Shown piece after piece: positions 17,352 through 26,845 of a stretch of DNA of 64,000 nt (position 1 is its first letter; every line of letters starts with the position of its first letter). Source of the stretch: DASSKK01 sp035690495 (GTDB lineage Bacteria > Actinomycetota > Actinomycetes > Propionibacteriales > Nocardioidaceae); NCBI GenBank assembly GCA_035690495.1, contig DASSKK010000061.1:1-64000 (forward strand), read 5' to 3'. The position numbers and the translations under genes are program-made. The notes beneath the pieces are model-generated. The model was not told the origin of the DNA. It made no database searches and saw nothing but the letters and a program-made list of their open reading frames with translations.

Positions 17352-18428
17352 GTGAGCCAGTCCGACGTCGGATCCGACCTGCCGACCCCCTGCCTGATCA
17401 TCGACGTCTCACGGCTGCGCGCCAACGTCGAGGCGATGGCTGCACACGCGCGCCGGATCGGGACGGCGCTGCGTCCGCACGCCAAGACGCACAAGTCCCC
17501 CGCCATCGCCGCACTGCAGCGCGGCGCCGGCGCCCAGGGACTGACGGTGGCCACGGTCTCGGAGGCCGAGGTCTTCGCGTCGGCCGGCTTCACCGACCTG
17601 TTCATCGCCTACCCGGTGTGGGTCGACCGTGATCGCGGCAGGCGCCTGGCTGCGCTGCGCGAGCGCGCCCGGGTCATCATGGGCATCGACTCGGCAGAGT
17701 CGGCGCGGGCGCTCGCTGCCCAGCTGCCGGGCACGAGCGTGCTCGTCGAGGTCGACAGCGGCCACCACCGCAGCGGCGTGCTCCCGGACGGGGCCGGTGA
17801 GCTCGCCGAGCAGGCGGCCCGGAGCGGGGTCGAGGTTCGAGGGGTGTTCACCTTCCCGGGGCACGCCTACTCCCCCGGTGTCCAGCAGCAGGTCGTCCTG
17901 GCGGAACAGCACACTCTCGAGACCGCCTCCGCCTCCCTGCGCAGGCACGGCATCGAGCCGACCGTGGTGAGCGGCGGTTCGACCCCGACCGCGGCCGGCA
18001 CGGCTCCCGGCGCGATGAACGAGATCCGCCCGGGGGTCTACGTGTTCGGTGACGCGCAGCAGTGGGAGCTGGGCACCGTAGAGCCGGCCGACATCGCGCT
18101 GACCTGCTCGGCGAGCGTGGTCAGCCGCGCCGGCGGCAACGTCGTACTCGACTCGGGCAGCAAGATCCTGGGGGCAGACCGGGCACCGTGGGCGACCGGT
18201 CACGGCCGGCTGTTGGACCACCCCGACGCCCGGATCCACCAGCTGTCCGAGCACCACGCCGTCGTCTCCTGGCCCGAGCACACGCCGCCCCCGGGCATCG
18301 GCGAGCACGTGCGCGTGGTGCCCAACCACGTCTGCAACGCGGTGAACCTCGTCGACGAGCTGGTGGTGGTGAAGGCGGGCACGGTCGTGGACCGTTGGCC
18401 GGTGGCGGCACGCGGGGCCCTCACATGA
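17352..18428 (+). CDS. D-threonine aldolase / D-serine dehydratase-like PLP enzyme
   Basis: 358 residues of the fold-type III (alanine-racemase-like) PLP family. The Schiff-base lysine is in RPHAKTHKSP near residue 45; the C-terminal domain carries the metal-binding pair in VPNHVCNAVN, typical of D-threonine aldolases and eukaryotic-type D-serine dehydratases. VEVDSGHHRSGV and VSGGSTPT mark substrate and phosphate binding. The exact amino acid substrate cannot be read from sequence. The GTG start is supported by the -10 placement. The stop overlaps the ATG of the HAD gene (ATGA), so the two are co-translated. Confidence 0.86.
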   Translation: MSQSDVGSDLPTPCLIIDVSRLRANVEAMAAHARRIGTALRPHAKTHKSPAIAALQRGAGAQGLTVATVSEAEVFASAGFTDLFIAYPVWVDRDRGRRLAALRERARVIMGIDSAESARALAAQLPGTSVLVEVDSGHHRSGVLPDGAGELAEQAARSGVEVRGVFTFPGHAYSPGVQQQVVLAEQHTLETASASLRRHGIEPTVVSGGSTPTAAGTAPGAMNEIRPGVYVFGDAQQWELGTVEPADIALTCSASVVSRAGGNVVLDSGSKILGADRAPWATGHGRLLDHPDARIHQLSEHHAVVSWPEHTPPPGIGEHVRVVPNHVCNAVNLVDELVVVKAGTVVDRWPVAARGALT

Positions 18429-19096
18429 GCGCCGAGCCGTCCGGGCTGGTGATCTTCGACTGCGACGGCGTGTTAGTGGACTCCGAGCGGCTCACGGTGG
18501 TCGTCGAGTCGCGTGTCCTCACCGCACTCGGGTGGCCGATGGACGCCGACGAGGTGGTAGCGCGATGGATGGGCCGATCGTCCTCCGCCCAGCACGCGGA
18601 CGTGCTCGCGCACCTGGGTCCTGAGCTGACCGCGGTCTTCGAGGAACGCACCGAGCGCGAGATGCGCGACGTCTTCGACCGAGACCTTCGGCCGGTGGAC
18701 GGAGTGGTCGATCTGCTGGACAGTCTCGACCGGCGCGGGGTCCCCACCTGCGTCGCCTCCAGCGGATCGCACGCCAAGATGCGGCGCACGCTGGGCGTGA
18801 CCCGCCTGTGGCCGCGCTTCGCGGAGCGGATCTTCAGCGCCGACGAGGTCGAGCACGGCAAGCCGGCGCCCGACCTGTTCCTGCACGCGGCCAGCCGGAT
18901 GGGCGTGCTCCCGCGCGACTGCGTGGTCGTCGAGGACAGCGTGTACGGCGTGCGCGCGGCCATCGCAGCGGGGATGACCGTCTACGGGTACGCCGGTGGC
19001 CTCATCGCTGTCGAGCAGCTGGCAGAGCCCGGCGCACAGGTGTTCTCGACGATGGACGAGCTAGCCGACGTGCTCACCAGGCGGGTCGGCGACTAG
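18425..19096 (+). CDS. HAD-superfamily phosphatase (subfamily IA)
   Basis: 223 residues. HAD motifs: FDCDGVLVDSE (nucleophile and acid aspartates), VASSGSH (Thr/Ser motif), GKPAPDLF (lysine) and VVEDSVYGVRAA (acidic motif). The alpha-helical cap after motif I is that of phosphoglycolate-phosphatase/beta-phosphoglucomutase-like enzymes; substrate unknown. It shares an ATGA overlap with the PLP enzyme, so it may act on a product or a damaged cofactor of that pathway, which is inference. Its last 36 bases overlap the 3' end of the convergent PAP2 gene. Confidence 0.88.
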   Translation: MSAEPSGLVIFDCDGVLVDSERLTVVVESRVLTALGWPMDADEVVARWMGRSSSAQHADVLAHLGPELTAVFEERTEREMRDVFDRDLRPVDGVVDLLDSLDRRGVPTCVASSGSHAKMRRTLGVTRLWPRFAERIFSADEVEHGKPAPDLFLHAASRMGVLPRDCVVVEDSVYGVRAAIAAGMTVYGYAGGLIAVEQLAEPGAQVFSTMDELADVLTRRVGD

Positions 19097-19882
19097 CACG
19101 CGCTCGCGAGGGACCTCGACGGGTCCCGGCGCCGGCGCCGGGGCGCGTCCTCGCAGCGCGAGCCAGATGCGTCGCAGCCCCTCGCGCCAGCCGGCACGGA
19201 AGACGTTGAGCGGGACCGCGGCATCGGCGACGACGGTCAGCTGCAGCATCACCCCGCCCACCAGCAGGCCCGCGATCAGGTCGGCGAACCAGTGCCAGTT
19301 CTCCTGCATCGACACCACCACCATCACCACCGACAGCGTGGCCACCACGCTCCACGCGATCAGCTGGGTGCGCCGTCGCAGGTGGTTGTAGCGAGCGAGC
19401 AGGTAGACCGCCAGCCCATAGACGAGCACGATGTTGGCGGTGTGCCCGGACGGGTAGGCGATGCCGCCCGAGAAGAAGTGCGGGTCGCCGGTCCGCGGCT
19501 CTGCGCGGCCGAAGCCCAGCTTGAGAGCCCCGACGACACAGTTGAGGGTGAACGTGGACAGCGCCGCCAGTGCGGCCGGCCGCCAGGAGCGCTGCCGGCG
19601 GCAGGCCAGCAGCACCGCGACGGTCAGGATCGGCATGCACACCAGCCGCTGCCCGATCCGGTCCAGCAGGTGCAGCACGGGCACCCAGGCCGGTGGTGGT
19701 GGCGAGAGGTTGAAGTAGGCGTCGATGGCCACCAGCGGGCCCATCGCGAGCAGCGTGAACCCGACGAAGACCAGGCTCAGGAAGCCTGCCAGCGCCAGCC
19801 CGGACGCGACCTCGGAGTCCCAGTCCGGCCGGGCGGGCCGCAGCGCCGAGGACAGCGAACGGGAGGGCCTGCGGATGCGCAC
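19061..19882 (-). CDS. PAP2-family membrane phosphatase
   Basis: 273 residues with six predicted membrane helices. The PAP2 motifs are KLGFGRAEPR (C1, slightly altered), YPSGHT (C2, with the acid histidine) and SMQENWHWFADLIAG (C3, with the nucleophilic histidine). Likely substrates are lipid phosphates such as undecaprenyl pyrophosphate or phosphatidic acid. The GTG at 19882 follows GGAGG by four bases; a frame open to 20860 is only antisense to fdhD. The tail after the last helix is Pro/Arg rich. It overlaps the convergent HAD gene by 36 bases. Confidence 0.85.
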   Translation of the reverse strand: MRIRRPSRSLSSALRPARPDWDSEVASGLALAGFLSLVFVGFTLLAMGPLVAIDAYFNLSPPPPAWVPVLHLLDRIGQRLVCMPILTVAVLLACRRQRSWRPAALAALSTFTLNCVVGALKLGFGRAEPRTGDPHFFSGGIAYPSGHTANIVLVYGLAVYLLARYNHLRRRTQLIAWSVVATLSVVMVVVSMQENWHWFADLIAGLLVGGVMLQLTVVADAAVPLNVFRAGWREGLRRIWLALRGRAPAPAPGPVEVPRERVLVADPPGEHVG

Positions 19883-19979
19883 TGAACCTCCCTGGACGTG
19901 GGGCTGACGGGAACAGGCAAAACCTGGCGGCGCCCTGACGTGGCACCGCCGTACCGATACCCAGCTTTGCTCTCGATAA

Positions 19980-19985
19980 TAGGCT
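19980..19985 (+). promoter_or_regulatory. -10 region of the fdhD leader
   Basis: TAGGCT, seven bases before a GTG at 19993; the overlapping GATAAT (19975-19980) is also a good -10 match. Both point at the leader frame and fdhD. Confidence 0.4.
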
Positions 19986-19992
19986 GGCCTGC

Positions 19993-20034
19993 GTGAACAG
20001 CGCGAAGACGGGGAGCAGGCGCAGAGAGCCGTGA
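19993..20034 (+). CDS. Candidate 13-residue leader peptide before fdhD
   Basis: A short frame, GTG to TGA, reading VNSAKTGSRRREP. Its stop TGA (20032-20034) overlaps the fdhD GTG start (20031-20033) as GTGA. It begins seven bases after a TANNNT box, the leaderless arrangement seen repeatedly in this window. fdhD itself lacks a good ribosome-binding site, so coupled translation from this mini-frame is plausible. No homology can be expected at this length. Chance occurrence is possible. Confidence 0.35.
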   Translation: MNSAKTGSRRREP

Positions 20035-20954
20035 ACGCCGCCGAGGTGACCGGCCGGCGGCGTCCCGCCGAGCGGGTCCGGGTCTGGGAGGTGGGGCTCG
20101 GTCGCGGCACCGGCGAGCCCTCAGGGCAGAGCGGGTCCACCGACGACGCCGTGGTGCGCAGGCACGAGGACCGGCTTGCCGCCGAGGAGCCGCTCGAGGT
20201 CCGGCTGAGCTGGCCCGGCCGTCCTGCGGAACGGGTCGCGGTGACCATGCGCACGCCTGGCAATGACTTCGAGCTGGCCGCGGGTCTGCTGCATGCCGAA
20301 GGGGTGCTTGAGTCTGCTGATGATCTCCATACGGTAGCGTATTGCACAGACCATACGCTCACTGCGGAGCAGAAGTACAACGTGGTCACCGTGGAGATGT
20401 CGGTCCAGCCGCGCCGCGAGCCTCCGGCCCGGTACGCCGGTCTCGCCGCCGCCACGTCCGCGTGCGGGGTGTGCGGCACCGAGAGCATCGACGACGTGCT
20501 CGCCATGTGTACGACGACGGCGCCGGCCGGCGACGCCGAGACGCTCACGCCGCTGGCGCCGGCCGTGCTGGCATCGCTCCCGGACCTGCTGCGTGGCCAG
20601 CAGCGGCTCTTCGACTCCACGGGCGGCCTGCACGCGGCCGGCCTGTTCGAGGCGGACGGGAGTCCGATCGTGGTGCGCGAGGACATCGGGCGGCACAACG
20701 CCGTCGACAAGGTGGTGGGCCACCAGCTCCTCGCCGGCCACACCACCGCGGCGCCGGTCCTCGCCGTCAGCGGACGAATCGGCTTCGAGATCGTGCAGAA
20801 GGCCGTCGCCGCGGGCATCGGCGTACTCGCGGCCGTGGGCGCCCCGTCCAGCCTGGCCATCCGACTCGCCGAGCAGGCGGGGCTGTGCGCGGTCGGATTC
20901 GTGCGTGGCGCACGCTTCGTGATCTACACCTGCCCGGAGCGGATCGGCGTGTGA
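20031..20954 (+). CDS. fdhD: Formate dehydrogenase accessory sulfurtransferase
   Basis: 307 residues. FdhD carries sulfur from a cysteine desulfurase to the bis-MGD molybdenum cofactor of formate dehydrogenases. The functional CxxC is in SACGVCGTESI; the hallmark segments TPGNDFELAAGLLHAEGV, FDSTGGLHAAGL, VREDIGRHNAVDKVVG and the C-terminal AxxVGFVRG part are present. The N-terminal 45 residues are variable and rich in Arg and Gly. A formate dehydrogenase gene is not in the window. GTG is used as start because it forms the GTGA junction with the small leader frame; ribosome-site support is weak. The next gene, sbcD, has its own promoter box. Confidence 0.93.
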   Translation: MNAAEVTGRRRPAERVRVWEVGLGRGTGEPSGQSGSTDDAVVRRHEDRLAAEEPLEVRLSWPGRPAERVAVTMRTPGNDFELAAGLLHAEGVLESADDLHTVAYCTDHTLTAEQKYNVVTVEMSVQPRREPPARYAGLAAATSACGVCGTESIDDVLAMCTTTAPAGDAETLTPLAPAVLASLPDLLRGQQRLFDSTGGLHAAGLFEADGSPIVVREDIGRHNAVDKVVGHQLLAGHTTAAPVLAVSGRIGFEIVQKAVAAGIGVLAAVGAPSSLAIRLAEQAGLCAVGFVRGARFVIYTCPERIGV

Positions 20955-20980
20955 GCGGAGGTTCTGTCGGCGCCGGGCCC

Positions 20981-20986
20981 TAACGT
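20981..20986 (+). promoter_or_regulatory. -10 box for leaderless sbcD
   Basis: TAACGT, seven bases before the sbcD GTG at 20994; no ribosome-binding site lies between. Confidence 0.45.
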
Positions 20987-20993
20987 CGAGGCC

Positions 20994-22202
20994 GTGCGCA
21001 TGCTTCACACCTCCGACTGGCACCTGGGCCGTCGTTTCCACCAGGTCGGGCTGCTCGATGCGCAGGCGCAGTTCGTGGACCATCTGCTGGCCGTGGTCGA
21101 GTCGGAGAACGTCGACCTGGTGGTCGTCTCCGGCGACGTCTACGACCGGGCGCTTCCCGCGGTGGACGCGGTCGAGGTCGCCGACGAGGCCTTCGCCCGG
21201 TTGGCGTCCTCCCGGGCGAGCGTCGTGGTTACCAGCGGCAATCACGACTCCCCGGTCCGGTTGGGCTTCAACGCCCGTCTGGCCGACGCGGCGGGAGTGC
21301 ACTTCCGCACCCGCTGGCAGGACGTCGGTGCGCCGGTCCTGCTCGAGGACGGTCACGGCCCGGTCGCCGTCTACGGCCTGCCCTATCTCGAGCCAGACGC
21401 CGTACGCCGCGCCTGGCAGCTTCCCGCACGCACCCACGAGTCGGCGCTCACCGCAGCCATGGCCAGGGTGCACGCCGACCTCGACACGCGCTCGGGCACA
21501 CGCGCGGTGGTGATGGCCCACGCGTTCGTGGCCGGCGATCCGGACGGGGACCTGGCTCCGGACCGGCTGGCCAGCGACAGCGAGCGGGACATCTCTGTGG
21601 GCGGGTTGCAGATCGTCCCGGCCGCGCTGTTCGGCGGTGTCGACTACACCGCCCTCGGACACCTGCACGGGCGGGCCCGGCTCGCCGAGACCGTCCGCTA
21701 CAGCGGGTCGCCGCTCGCCTACTCGTTCTCCGAGGCCCGCCACACCAAGGGCTCATGGCTGGTGGAGCTGGGTGCCAGCGGTGTGGAACAGGTGGAGTTC
21801 GTGCCCGCGCCGGTGCCGCGCTCGCTGGGCACGCTGCGCGGCCGGCTCGAGGAACTCCTGCGCGATCCGGGCCACGGCGACCTCGAGGACCACTGGCTGC
21901 AGGTGACGCTGACCGATCGCCGCCGTCCGCAGCACGCCATGGACCGCCTCCGCGATCGCTTCCCGCACGCGCTCGTGCTGCGCTTCCAGCCAGACGGGGC
22001 GTCTGCCGTCCGCCGCGCTCCACTCCCCCACGTCCAGGCCAGCAGCGACCACGACGTGGCGCTCGGCTTCGTCGCCGAGGTGCGTGAGCTCGAGGCGACC
22101 ACCGAGGAGGCACTGCTGCTGCAGATGGCGTGCGAGAGCTGCCGGACCGCCCAGGACGGACGCGACGACCGGCTGACCGGTCTCCGCGTCGAGGCCGGCT
22201 GA
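20994..22202 (+). CDS. sbcD: Exonuclease SbcCD, nuclease subunit D (Mre11 family)
   Basis: 402 residues. Metallophosphoesterase motifs in order: DWHLGRRF, SGDVYDRALP, TSGNHDSPVRL, AHAFV and GHLHGRA, which together bind two metal ions in the active site. The C-terminal third is the capping and SbcC-binding region. With SbcC it opens hairpins and processes double-strand break ends. The GTG at 20994 is placed directly after a TAACGT box. sbcC follows after seven bases, giving the usual sbcDC pair. Confidence 0.95.
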   Translation: MRMLHTSDWHLGRRFHQVGLLDAQAQFVDHLLAVVESENVDLVVVSGDVYDRALPAVDAVEVADEAFARLASSRASVVVTSGNHDSPVRLGFNARLADAAGVHFRTRWQDVGAPVLLEDGHGPVAVYGLPYLEPDAVRRAWQLPARTHESALTAAMARVHADLDTRSGTRAVVMAHAFVAGDPDGDLAPDRLASDSERDISVGGLQIVPAALFGGVDYTALGHLHGRARLAETVRYSGSPLAYSFSEARHTKGSWLVELGASGVEQVEFVPAPVPRSLGTLRGRLEELLRDPGHGDLEDHWLQVTLTDRRRPQHAMDRLRDRFPHALVLRFQPDGASAVRRAPLPHVQASSDHDVALGFVAEVRELEATTEEALLLQMACESCRTAQDGRDDRLTGLRVEAG

Positions 22203-22209
22203 GACGCCG

Positions 22210-25200
22210 ATGAGACTGCACCGGCTCCAGGTCACCGCGTTCGGGCCGTTCGCCGGCACCGAGACGGTCGACTTCGACCTGCTCGACGGTGCGGGCCTGT
22301 TCCTGCTGACCGGCGCGACCGGCGCCGGAAAGACCAGTCTGCTCGACGCAGTCTGCTTCGCCTTGTACGGCGCCGTCCCTGGCGCGCGCGGCGTCAAGCA
22401 GTTGCACTGCCAGCACGCCCCGCCAGGATCGCGTCCCGAGGTCGAGCTCGAGTTCAGCGTGTCCGGCCGGCGCTTCGTGGTACGTCGAAGTCCCGAGTGG
22501 ACCCGCCCCAAGCGGCGCGGCACCGGCGAGCTGACCGAGCACGCCTCGGCCAGACTGCTCGAACTGTCCACCGACACCGCCGCCACCGGCGACCAGTGCA
22601 TTGAGCGTCTGGTGAGCTCGCGCGCTCAGGAGGTCGGGCACTTCCTCGCCGATCTGATCGGGATGACGCTGACCCAGTTCGTGCAGGTGGCGATGCTTCC
22701 GCAGGGAGAGTTCCAGACGTTCCTGCGCGCCGGCTCGCAGGACCGCCACGACGTGCTCCAGCAGCTGTTCGGGACCGACAGGTTCGCCCGCATCGAGCAG
22801 TGGATGCACGAGCGAAGCACACAGCTCGCCGAGCAGGAGTCCTGCGCCCGTGGCGAGGTGAGGCGGGTGCTGGACACGATGGCGGCTCGGAGCGGTACGC
22901 CGCTGCCGGAGCACCTCGACGCCGACCGGCTCGGCGACGCCTCCCCCGACGCCGTGCGCTCCTGGGCGGACCAGGTCGTCACGACTGCACGCGCCACCCT
23001 CGCCAAGCTGCACGCCGGGTGCGAGTCGGCGAGCAAGGAGCTACAGGCGGCCCGTGCTGCGCACACGGACGCGGCCGTCCGAGCATCGAACGCCCGCCGG
23101 CGCGATGCCGCGCGCCAAGAGGTCGAGGAGCTCACCGGACGCCAGGGAGAGGCTGCGACGGTCGCGGACCTGGTCGAGGCCGACGGCAGAGCGGTGCGTT
23201 GCGCAGACGCGATCGCCGCGTCCGATCAGGCGGAGCGGGAGCACGCGACGACTCGCGCGGGCCGCACGGAAGCGCTCGCCAGGCTCGAGCATGTCGCGAC
23301 ACCGGAGGGAGCGCTTGCGCGCATCAGGCCCGGGGATGTCACGGCGGCCGAGCTGGCCGATGCCGCGCGCACGCTGCGGGAGCGGGGGACGGCCACGGAG
23401 ACCGTGCGCAGCCGCGATGAGGCGCGCGCGCTCGCGCGCACCCGCCTGCGCGAGATCGAGCGGTCCGTCACCGAGAAGGAGCAGCTGCTCGCCGACGACG
23501 AGCGCCGGCTGGCGGAGCTGACCGTGGCGCTTGCCGCCGCCCGGCAAGCGCGGGACGACGTCGTCCACGCCGTGCCCGAGGAGGATCTGCAGCAAGCCCT
23601 GCAGGCAGCCCGCGCCAGACAGGCCGCCGCGGCCCGCATACCCGCCGTGACCCGGGAGCTCGCCGATCGAGAAGAGGTCTGCCGGGACGCACGGGACGCG
23701 AAGACCTCCGCCCAGGAACGCCTGAACGATGTAGTCGCCCGCCGGCTCTCCGGCATCGCCGCGGAGCTCGCCGGCCGCCTCCAGGACGGTCACCCGTGTC
23801 AGGTCTGCGGCAACACAAGCCATCCTTCTCCGGCAGCAGCCGACCCGGATGCGGTCACCGACGCCGACCAGGCACGTGCCGAGGAAGAGCTGGCCGCCAC
23901 CGCCACGGCTCACGACTCGGCCGTCCAGGCGGTCGCCGGGTCCGGTCGCACGCTGGCGGCGCTGCAGGCGACCGCGCAGGGCGCCGACCGGGAGGGCGCC
24001 GACGCACAGGTGGCTGCCCTTGAACGCGAGCTCGAGGACTCTCGGTGTGCGCGTGCACAGCGGGAGTCGCTGGAGACGCGCGTGCTCGCCCTCGCCGAGG
24101 AGCATCAGGAGGTAGCGGCACGGGTGAACGACACGCGGACGACGCTTGCGACGCAGCGTCAGTCCGCCGACACCCACCGGCAGACCGTGCTCACCGCGAG
24201 TGCGGAGATCGCCGACGCCACCGGATGCGCCGACCCCGACCGCCCTTGGGCGGAGATCCTGTCTGAGCTCGTGGCCGCCCACGCCGTCGTCGAGGAGGTC
24301 GCCGCAACCCTCGTCGAGGATGAGAGCGCGGAGCGGCGCCATGACGAGCTGCTCGCGCGGGCCACCGCGTCGGCCCATGACCAAGGCTTCCCCGACCTCG
24401 ACGCTGCTCGGGCCGCGCTGCTCCCCGAAGAGCGGCGGGCCGAGCTCACCCGAGCGCACGAGGAGGGCGCAGCACGGCTCGCCGCGGCACGACACGTCCT
24501 CGGCGAGTCCGAGATGGCCGAGATCGCCGATGCCGCCACCGAGCAGACTCTCGCCGAGCTCGACCGGTGTGCGCTGGCCCTCCAGGAAGCCGAGGACGCC
24601 CACACGAGGGCAGACCGTGCGCACCATCTGCACGACGACCTCACCGATGCGCTGACCCGCTGCATGCCGGAGCTCGACGCCGCGCTCTCGGTGTGGCAGC
24701 CGGCCCGCACCCACGCAGAGCGGGCGAGCGCGATGGCCCTGCTGGTGCGCGGCAGGGGCCACGACAACCACCTTCAGATGCGGCTGTCCGCCTTCGTGCT
24801 CGCCACCCGCCTCGACCAGGTCCTCGACGCCGCCAACCTGCGTCTGGCCCAGATGCGTGACCAGCGCTACCTGCTCGCTCGCACTGGCCGCGCCAGCCGG
24901 AGCAACGCGCGTGCCGGTCTCGACCTCGAGATCCTCGACCAATGGACCGGCGAGTCCCGGGCCCCCACGACGCTGTCCGGTGGCGAGACGTTCGTGGTCT
25001 CCTTGTCGCTGGCGCTCGGCCTCGCCGACGTGGTCACCCAGGAGGCCGGGGGCACCGAGATCGACACGCTGTTCATCGACGAGGGGTTCGGCAGCCTCGA
25101 TGCGGACACCCTCGACGACGTGATGGACAGGCTGGACGAGCTGCGCGCCAGCGGACGCGTGGTCGGGGTGGTCAGCCACGTCAGCGAGCTGCGCGAGCGG

Positions 25201-25272
25201 ATCCCCACCCAGGTCCGCGTGGACAAGACCCGCAGTGGATCCACGGTGCGGGTGCACAGCCTCGTCGGGTGA
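22210..25272 (+). CDS. sbcC: Exonuclease SbcCD, ATPase subunit C (Rad50/SMC family)
   Basis: 1020 residues. N-terminal Walker A TGATGAGKTSLLDAVCFALYG; long Ala/Glu/Arg-rich coiled coils; zinc-hook CQVCGNTSHPSP near residue 535 in the middle; ABC signature LSGGETFVVSLSLALGL and Walker B LFIDEGFGSLD near the C-terminus. The hook dimerises two molecules and the ATPase head works with SbcD on DNA ends. Length is typical. ATG, with no strong ribosome site but only seven bases after sbcD, so translational coupling is likely. Confidence 0.95.
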   Translation: MRLHRLQVTAFGPFAGTETVDFDLLDGAGLFLLTGATGAGKTSLLDAVCFALYGAVPGARGVKQLHCQHAPPGSRPEVELEFSVSGRRFVVRRSPEWTRPKRRGTGELTEHASARLLELSTDTAATGDQCIERLVSSRAQEVGHFLADLIGMTLTQFVQVAMLPQGEFQTFLRAGSQDRHDVLQQLFGTDRFARIEQWMHERSTQLAEQESCARGEVRRVLDTMAARSGTPLPEHLDADRLGDASPDAVRSWADQVVTTARATLAKLHAGCESASKELQAARAAHTDAAVRASNARRRDAARQEVEELTGRQGEAATVADLVEADGRAVRCADAIAASDQAEREHATTRAGRTEALARLEHVATPEGALARIRPGDVTAAELADAARTLRERGTATETVRSRDEARALARTRLREIERSVTEKEQLLADDERRLAELTVALAAARQARDDVVHAVPEEDLQQALQAARARQAAAARIPAVTRELADREEVCRDARDAKTSAQERLNDVVARRLSGIAAELAGRLQDGHPCQVCGNTSHPSPAAADPDAVTDADQARAEEELAATATAHDSAVQAVAGSGRTLAALQATAQGADREGADAQVAALERELEDSRCARAQRESLETRVLALAEEHQEVAARVNDTRTTLATQRQSADTHRQTVLTASAEIADATGCADPDRPWAEILSELVAAHAVVEEVAATLVEDESAERRHDELLARATASAHDQGFPDLDAARAALLPEERRAELTRAHEEGAARLAAARHVLGESEMAEIADAATEQTLAELDRCALALQEAEDAHTRADRAHHLHDDLTDALTRCMPELDAALSVWQPARTHAERASAMALLVRGRGHDNHLQMRLSAFVLATRLDQVLDAANLRLAQMRDQRYLLARTGRASRSNARAGLDLEILDQWTGESRAPTTLSGGETFVVSLSLALGLADVVTQEAGGTEIDTLFIDEGFGSLDADTLDDVMDRLDELRASGRVVGVVSHVSELRERIPTQVRVDKTRSGSTVRVHSLVG

Positions 25273-25277
25273 GACGC

Positions 25278-25283
25278 TAATCT
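25278..25283 (+). promoter_or_regulatory. -10 box for leaderless tldD
   Basis: TAATCT, six bases before the tldD ATG at 25290, in the 17-base gap after sbcC. Confidence 0.45.
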
Positions 25284-25289
25284 CCCCAC

Positions 25290-26828
25290 ATGATCTCGGA
25301 GCCGCAGATCGACCCCACCTTCGCAGACCTCCCCTTCCGGCGCATGGCGGAGGCCGCGCTGTCACGAGCCCGCGACTTCCACGTGTCGCACGCGGACTTC
25401 CGCTTCGAACGGATCCGGCACCAGAGCATCAGGATCCGTGACGGCCGGCTCCAGTCGGCCTCGGACGGTGAGGATCTCGGATTCGCGGTCCGTGTGGTGC
25501 TCGACGGCGCCTGGGGCTTCGCCTCTGGAGTCGTCCTCACCCCCGAGTCCGCCGTACAGGTGACCGAGACCGCCATCCGAACGGCCCAGGTCTCGGCCGC
25601 GATGACCGCCCGCCCGGTCCAGCTGGCGCCCGAGCCGGTGCACGACGACGTCGCCTGGGTCTCCGACTACGACCTCGACCCGCTGAGCGTGCCTCTGGCC
25701 GAGAAGGTGGACCTGCTCTCCGAGTGGTCGCACCGACTGTGCGAGGCGCCCGGCGTGGCCCACTCGTCGGTGGTGCTTCGCCAAGTGGTGGAGAACAAGT
25801 TCTACACCGATCTGGCCGGCACCACGACCACCCAGCAGCGGGTGCGGGTCGAGCCCGAGGTCGAGGCCTACGGAACGGACGAGAAGACCGGCGTGTTCGA
25901 CTCGATGCGCACCCTCGCGCCCCCGGCCGGACGCGGCTGGGAGTACCTCGCCGACGGCCACTACGACTGGGACGCCGAGCTGGCGCAGCTGCCGGACCTG
26001 CTCGCCGAGAAGCTCGCCGCCCCCTCGGTCGAGCCCGGTGACTACGACCTGGTGGTCCACCCGTCCAACCTGTGGCTGACCATCCACGAGTCGGTCGGTC
26101 ATGCGACCGAGCTGGACCGCGCACTCGGCTACGAGGCCAACTACGCGGGCACCTCGTTCGCCACACTCGACCAGCTCGGGACGCTTCAGTACGGGTCGCC
26201 CGTCATGCACGTGACCGGCGACCGCACGGTCGCGCACGGCTTGGCAACGATCGGTTACGACGACGAAGGGGTCGGTGCCCAGAGCTGGGACCTGATCAAG
26301 GACGGTGTCCTGGTCGGCTACCAGCTCGACCGGGCGATGGCCGCGGAGTACGGCGCCCGGCTCAACGACGGCCGCTCCAACGGCTGCGCCTATGCCGACT
26401 CCCCCGGGCACATCCCGATCCAGCGGATGGCGAACGTGTCGCTGCAGCCCTCCGGCGACCAGAACAGCCCCGGCCCCGACACCGACGAGCTGATCGGAGG
26501 CGTCGAGCGAGGGTTGTACGTCGTCGGCGACAAGTCCTGGTCCATCGACATGCAGCGCTACAACTTCCAGTTCACCGGCCAGCGGTTCTACCGCATCGAG
26601 AACGGCCGGCTCGCCGGTCAGGTGCGCGACGCCGCCTACCAGGCCACCACGACCGAGTTCTGGAACTCCATGGAGGCGGTCGGCGGTCCGCAGACCTGGA
26701 TCCTGGGCGGTGCGTTCAACTGCGGAAAGGCACAGCCGGGCCAGGTCGCCTCGGTGTCCCACGGGTGCCCGACGTCGCTGTTCCGCGGCGTACGCATCCT
26801 GAACACGACCGCCGAAGCCGGCCACTGA
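25290..26828 (+). CDS. tldD: Metalloprotease subunit TldD
   Basis: 512 residues. TldD/PmbA-family protein; the zinc-binding HExxxH motif is in TIHESVGHATELDRALGYE, followed by the late cysteine/histidine region (FNCGKAQPGQ) conserved in the family. In E. coli the TldD-TldE heterodimer degrades unfolded peptides and trims microcin precursors, with TldD supplying the metal site. The partner gene follows after 17 bases. No ribosome site is seen; a TAATCT box six bases upstream suggests a leaderless start. Actinobacterial TldD/E can also take part in RiPP maturation, but no precursor gene is seen nearby. Confidence 0.94.
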   Translation: MISEPQIDPTFADLPFRRMAEAALSRARDFHVSHADFRFERIRHQSIRIRDGRLQSASDGEDLGFAVRVVLDGAWGFASGVVLTPESAVQVTETAIRTAQVSAAMTARPVQLAPEPVHDDVAWVSDYDLDPLSVPLAEKVDLLSEWSHRLCEAPGVAHSSVVLRQVVENKFYTDLAGTTTTQQRVRVEPEVEAYGTDEKTGVFDSMRTLAPPAGRGWEYLADGHYDWDAELAQLPDLLAEKLAAPSVEPGDYDLVVHPSNLWLTIHESVGHATELDRALGYEANYAGTSFATLDQLGTLQYGSPVMHVTGDRTVAHGLATIGYDDEGVGAQSWDLIKDGVLVGYQLDRAMAAEYGARLNDGRSNGCAYADSPGHIPIQRMANVSLQPSGDQNSPGPDTDELIGGVERGLYVVGDKSWSIDMQRYNFQFTGQRFYRIENGRLAGQVRDAAYQATTTEFWNSMEAVGGPQTWILGGAFNCGKAQPGQVASVSHGCPTSLFRGVRILNTTAEAGH

Positions 26829-26845
26829 CCCCGAGGGAGGCCACC

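Noticed and set aside
23041..25365. Long minus-strand open frame opposite sbcC
   Set aside because: A shadow of the sbcC codon pattern; no start signal and no homology seen.
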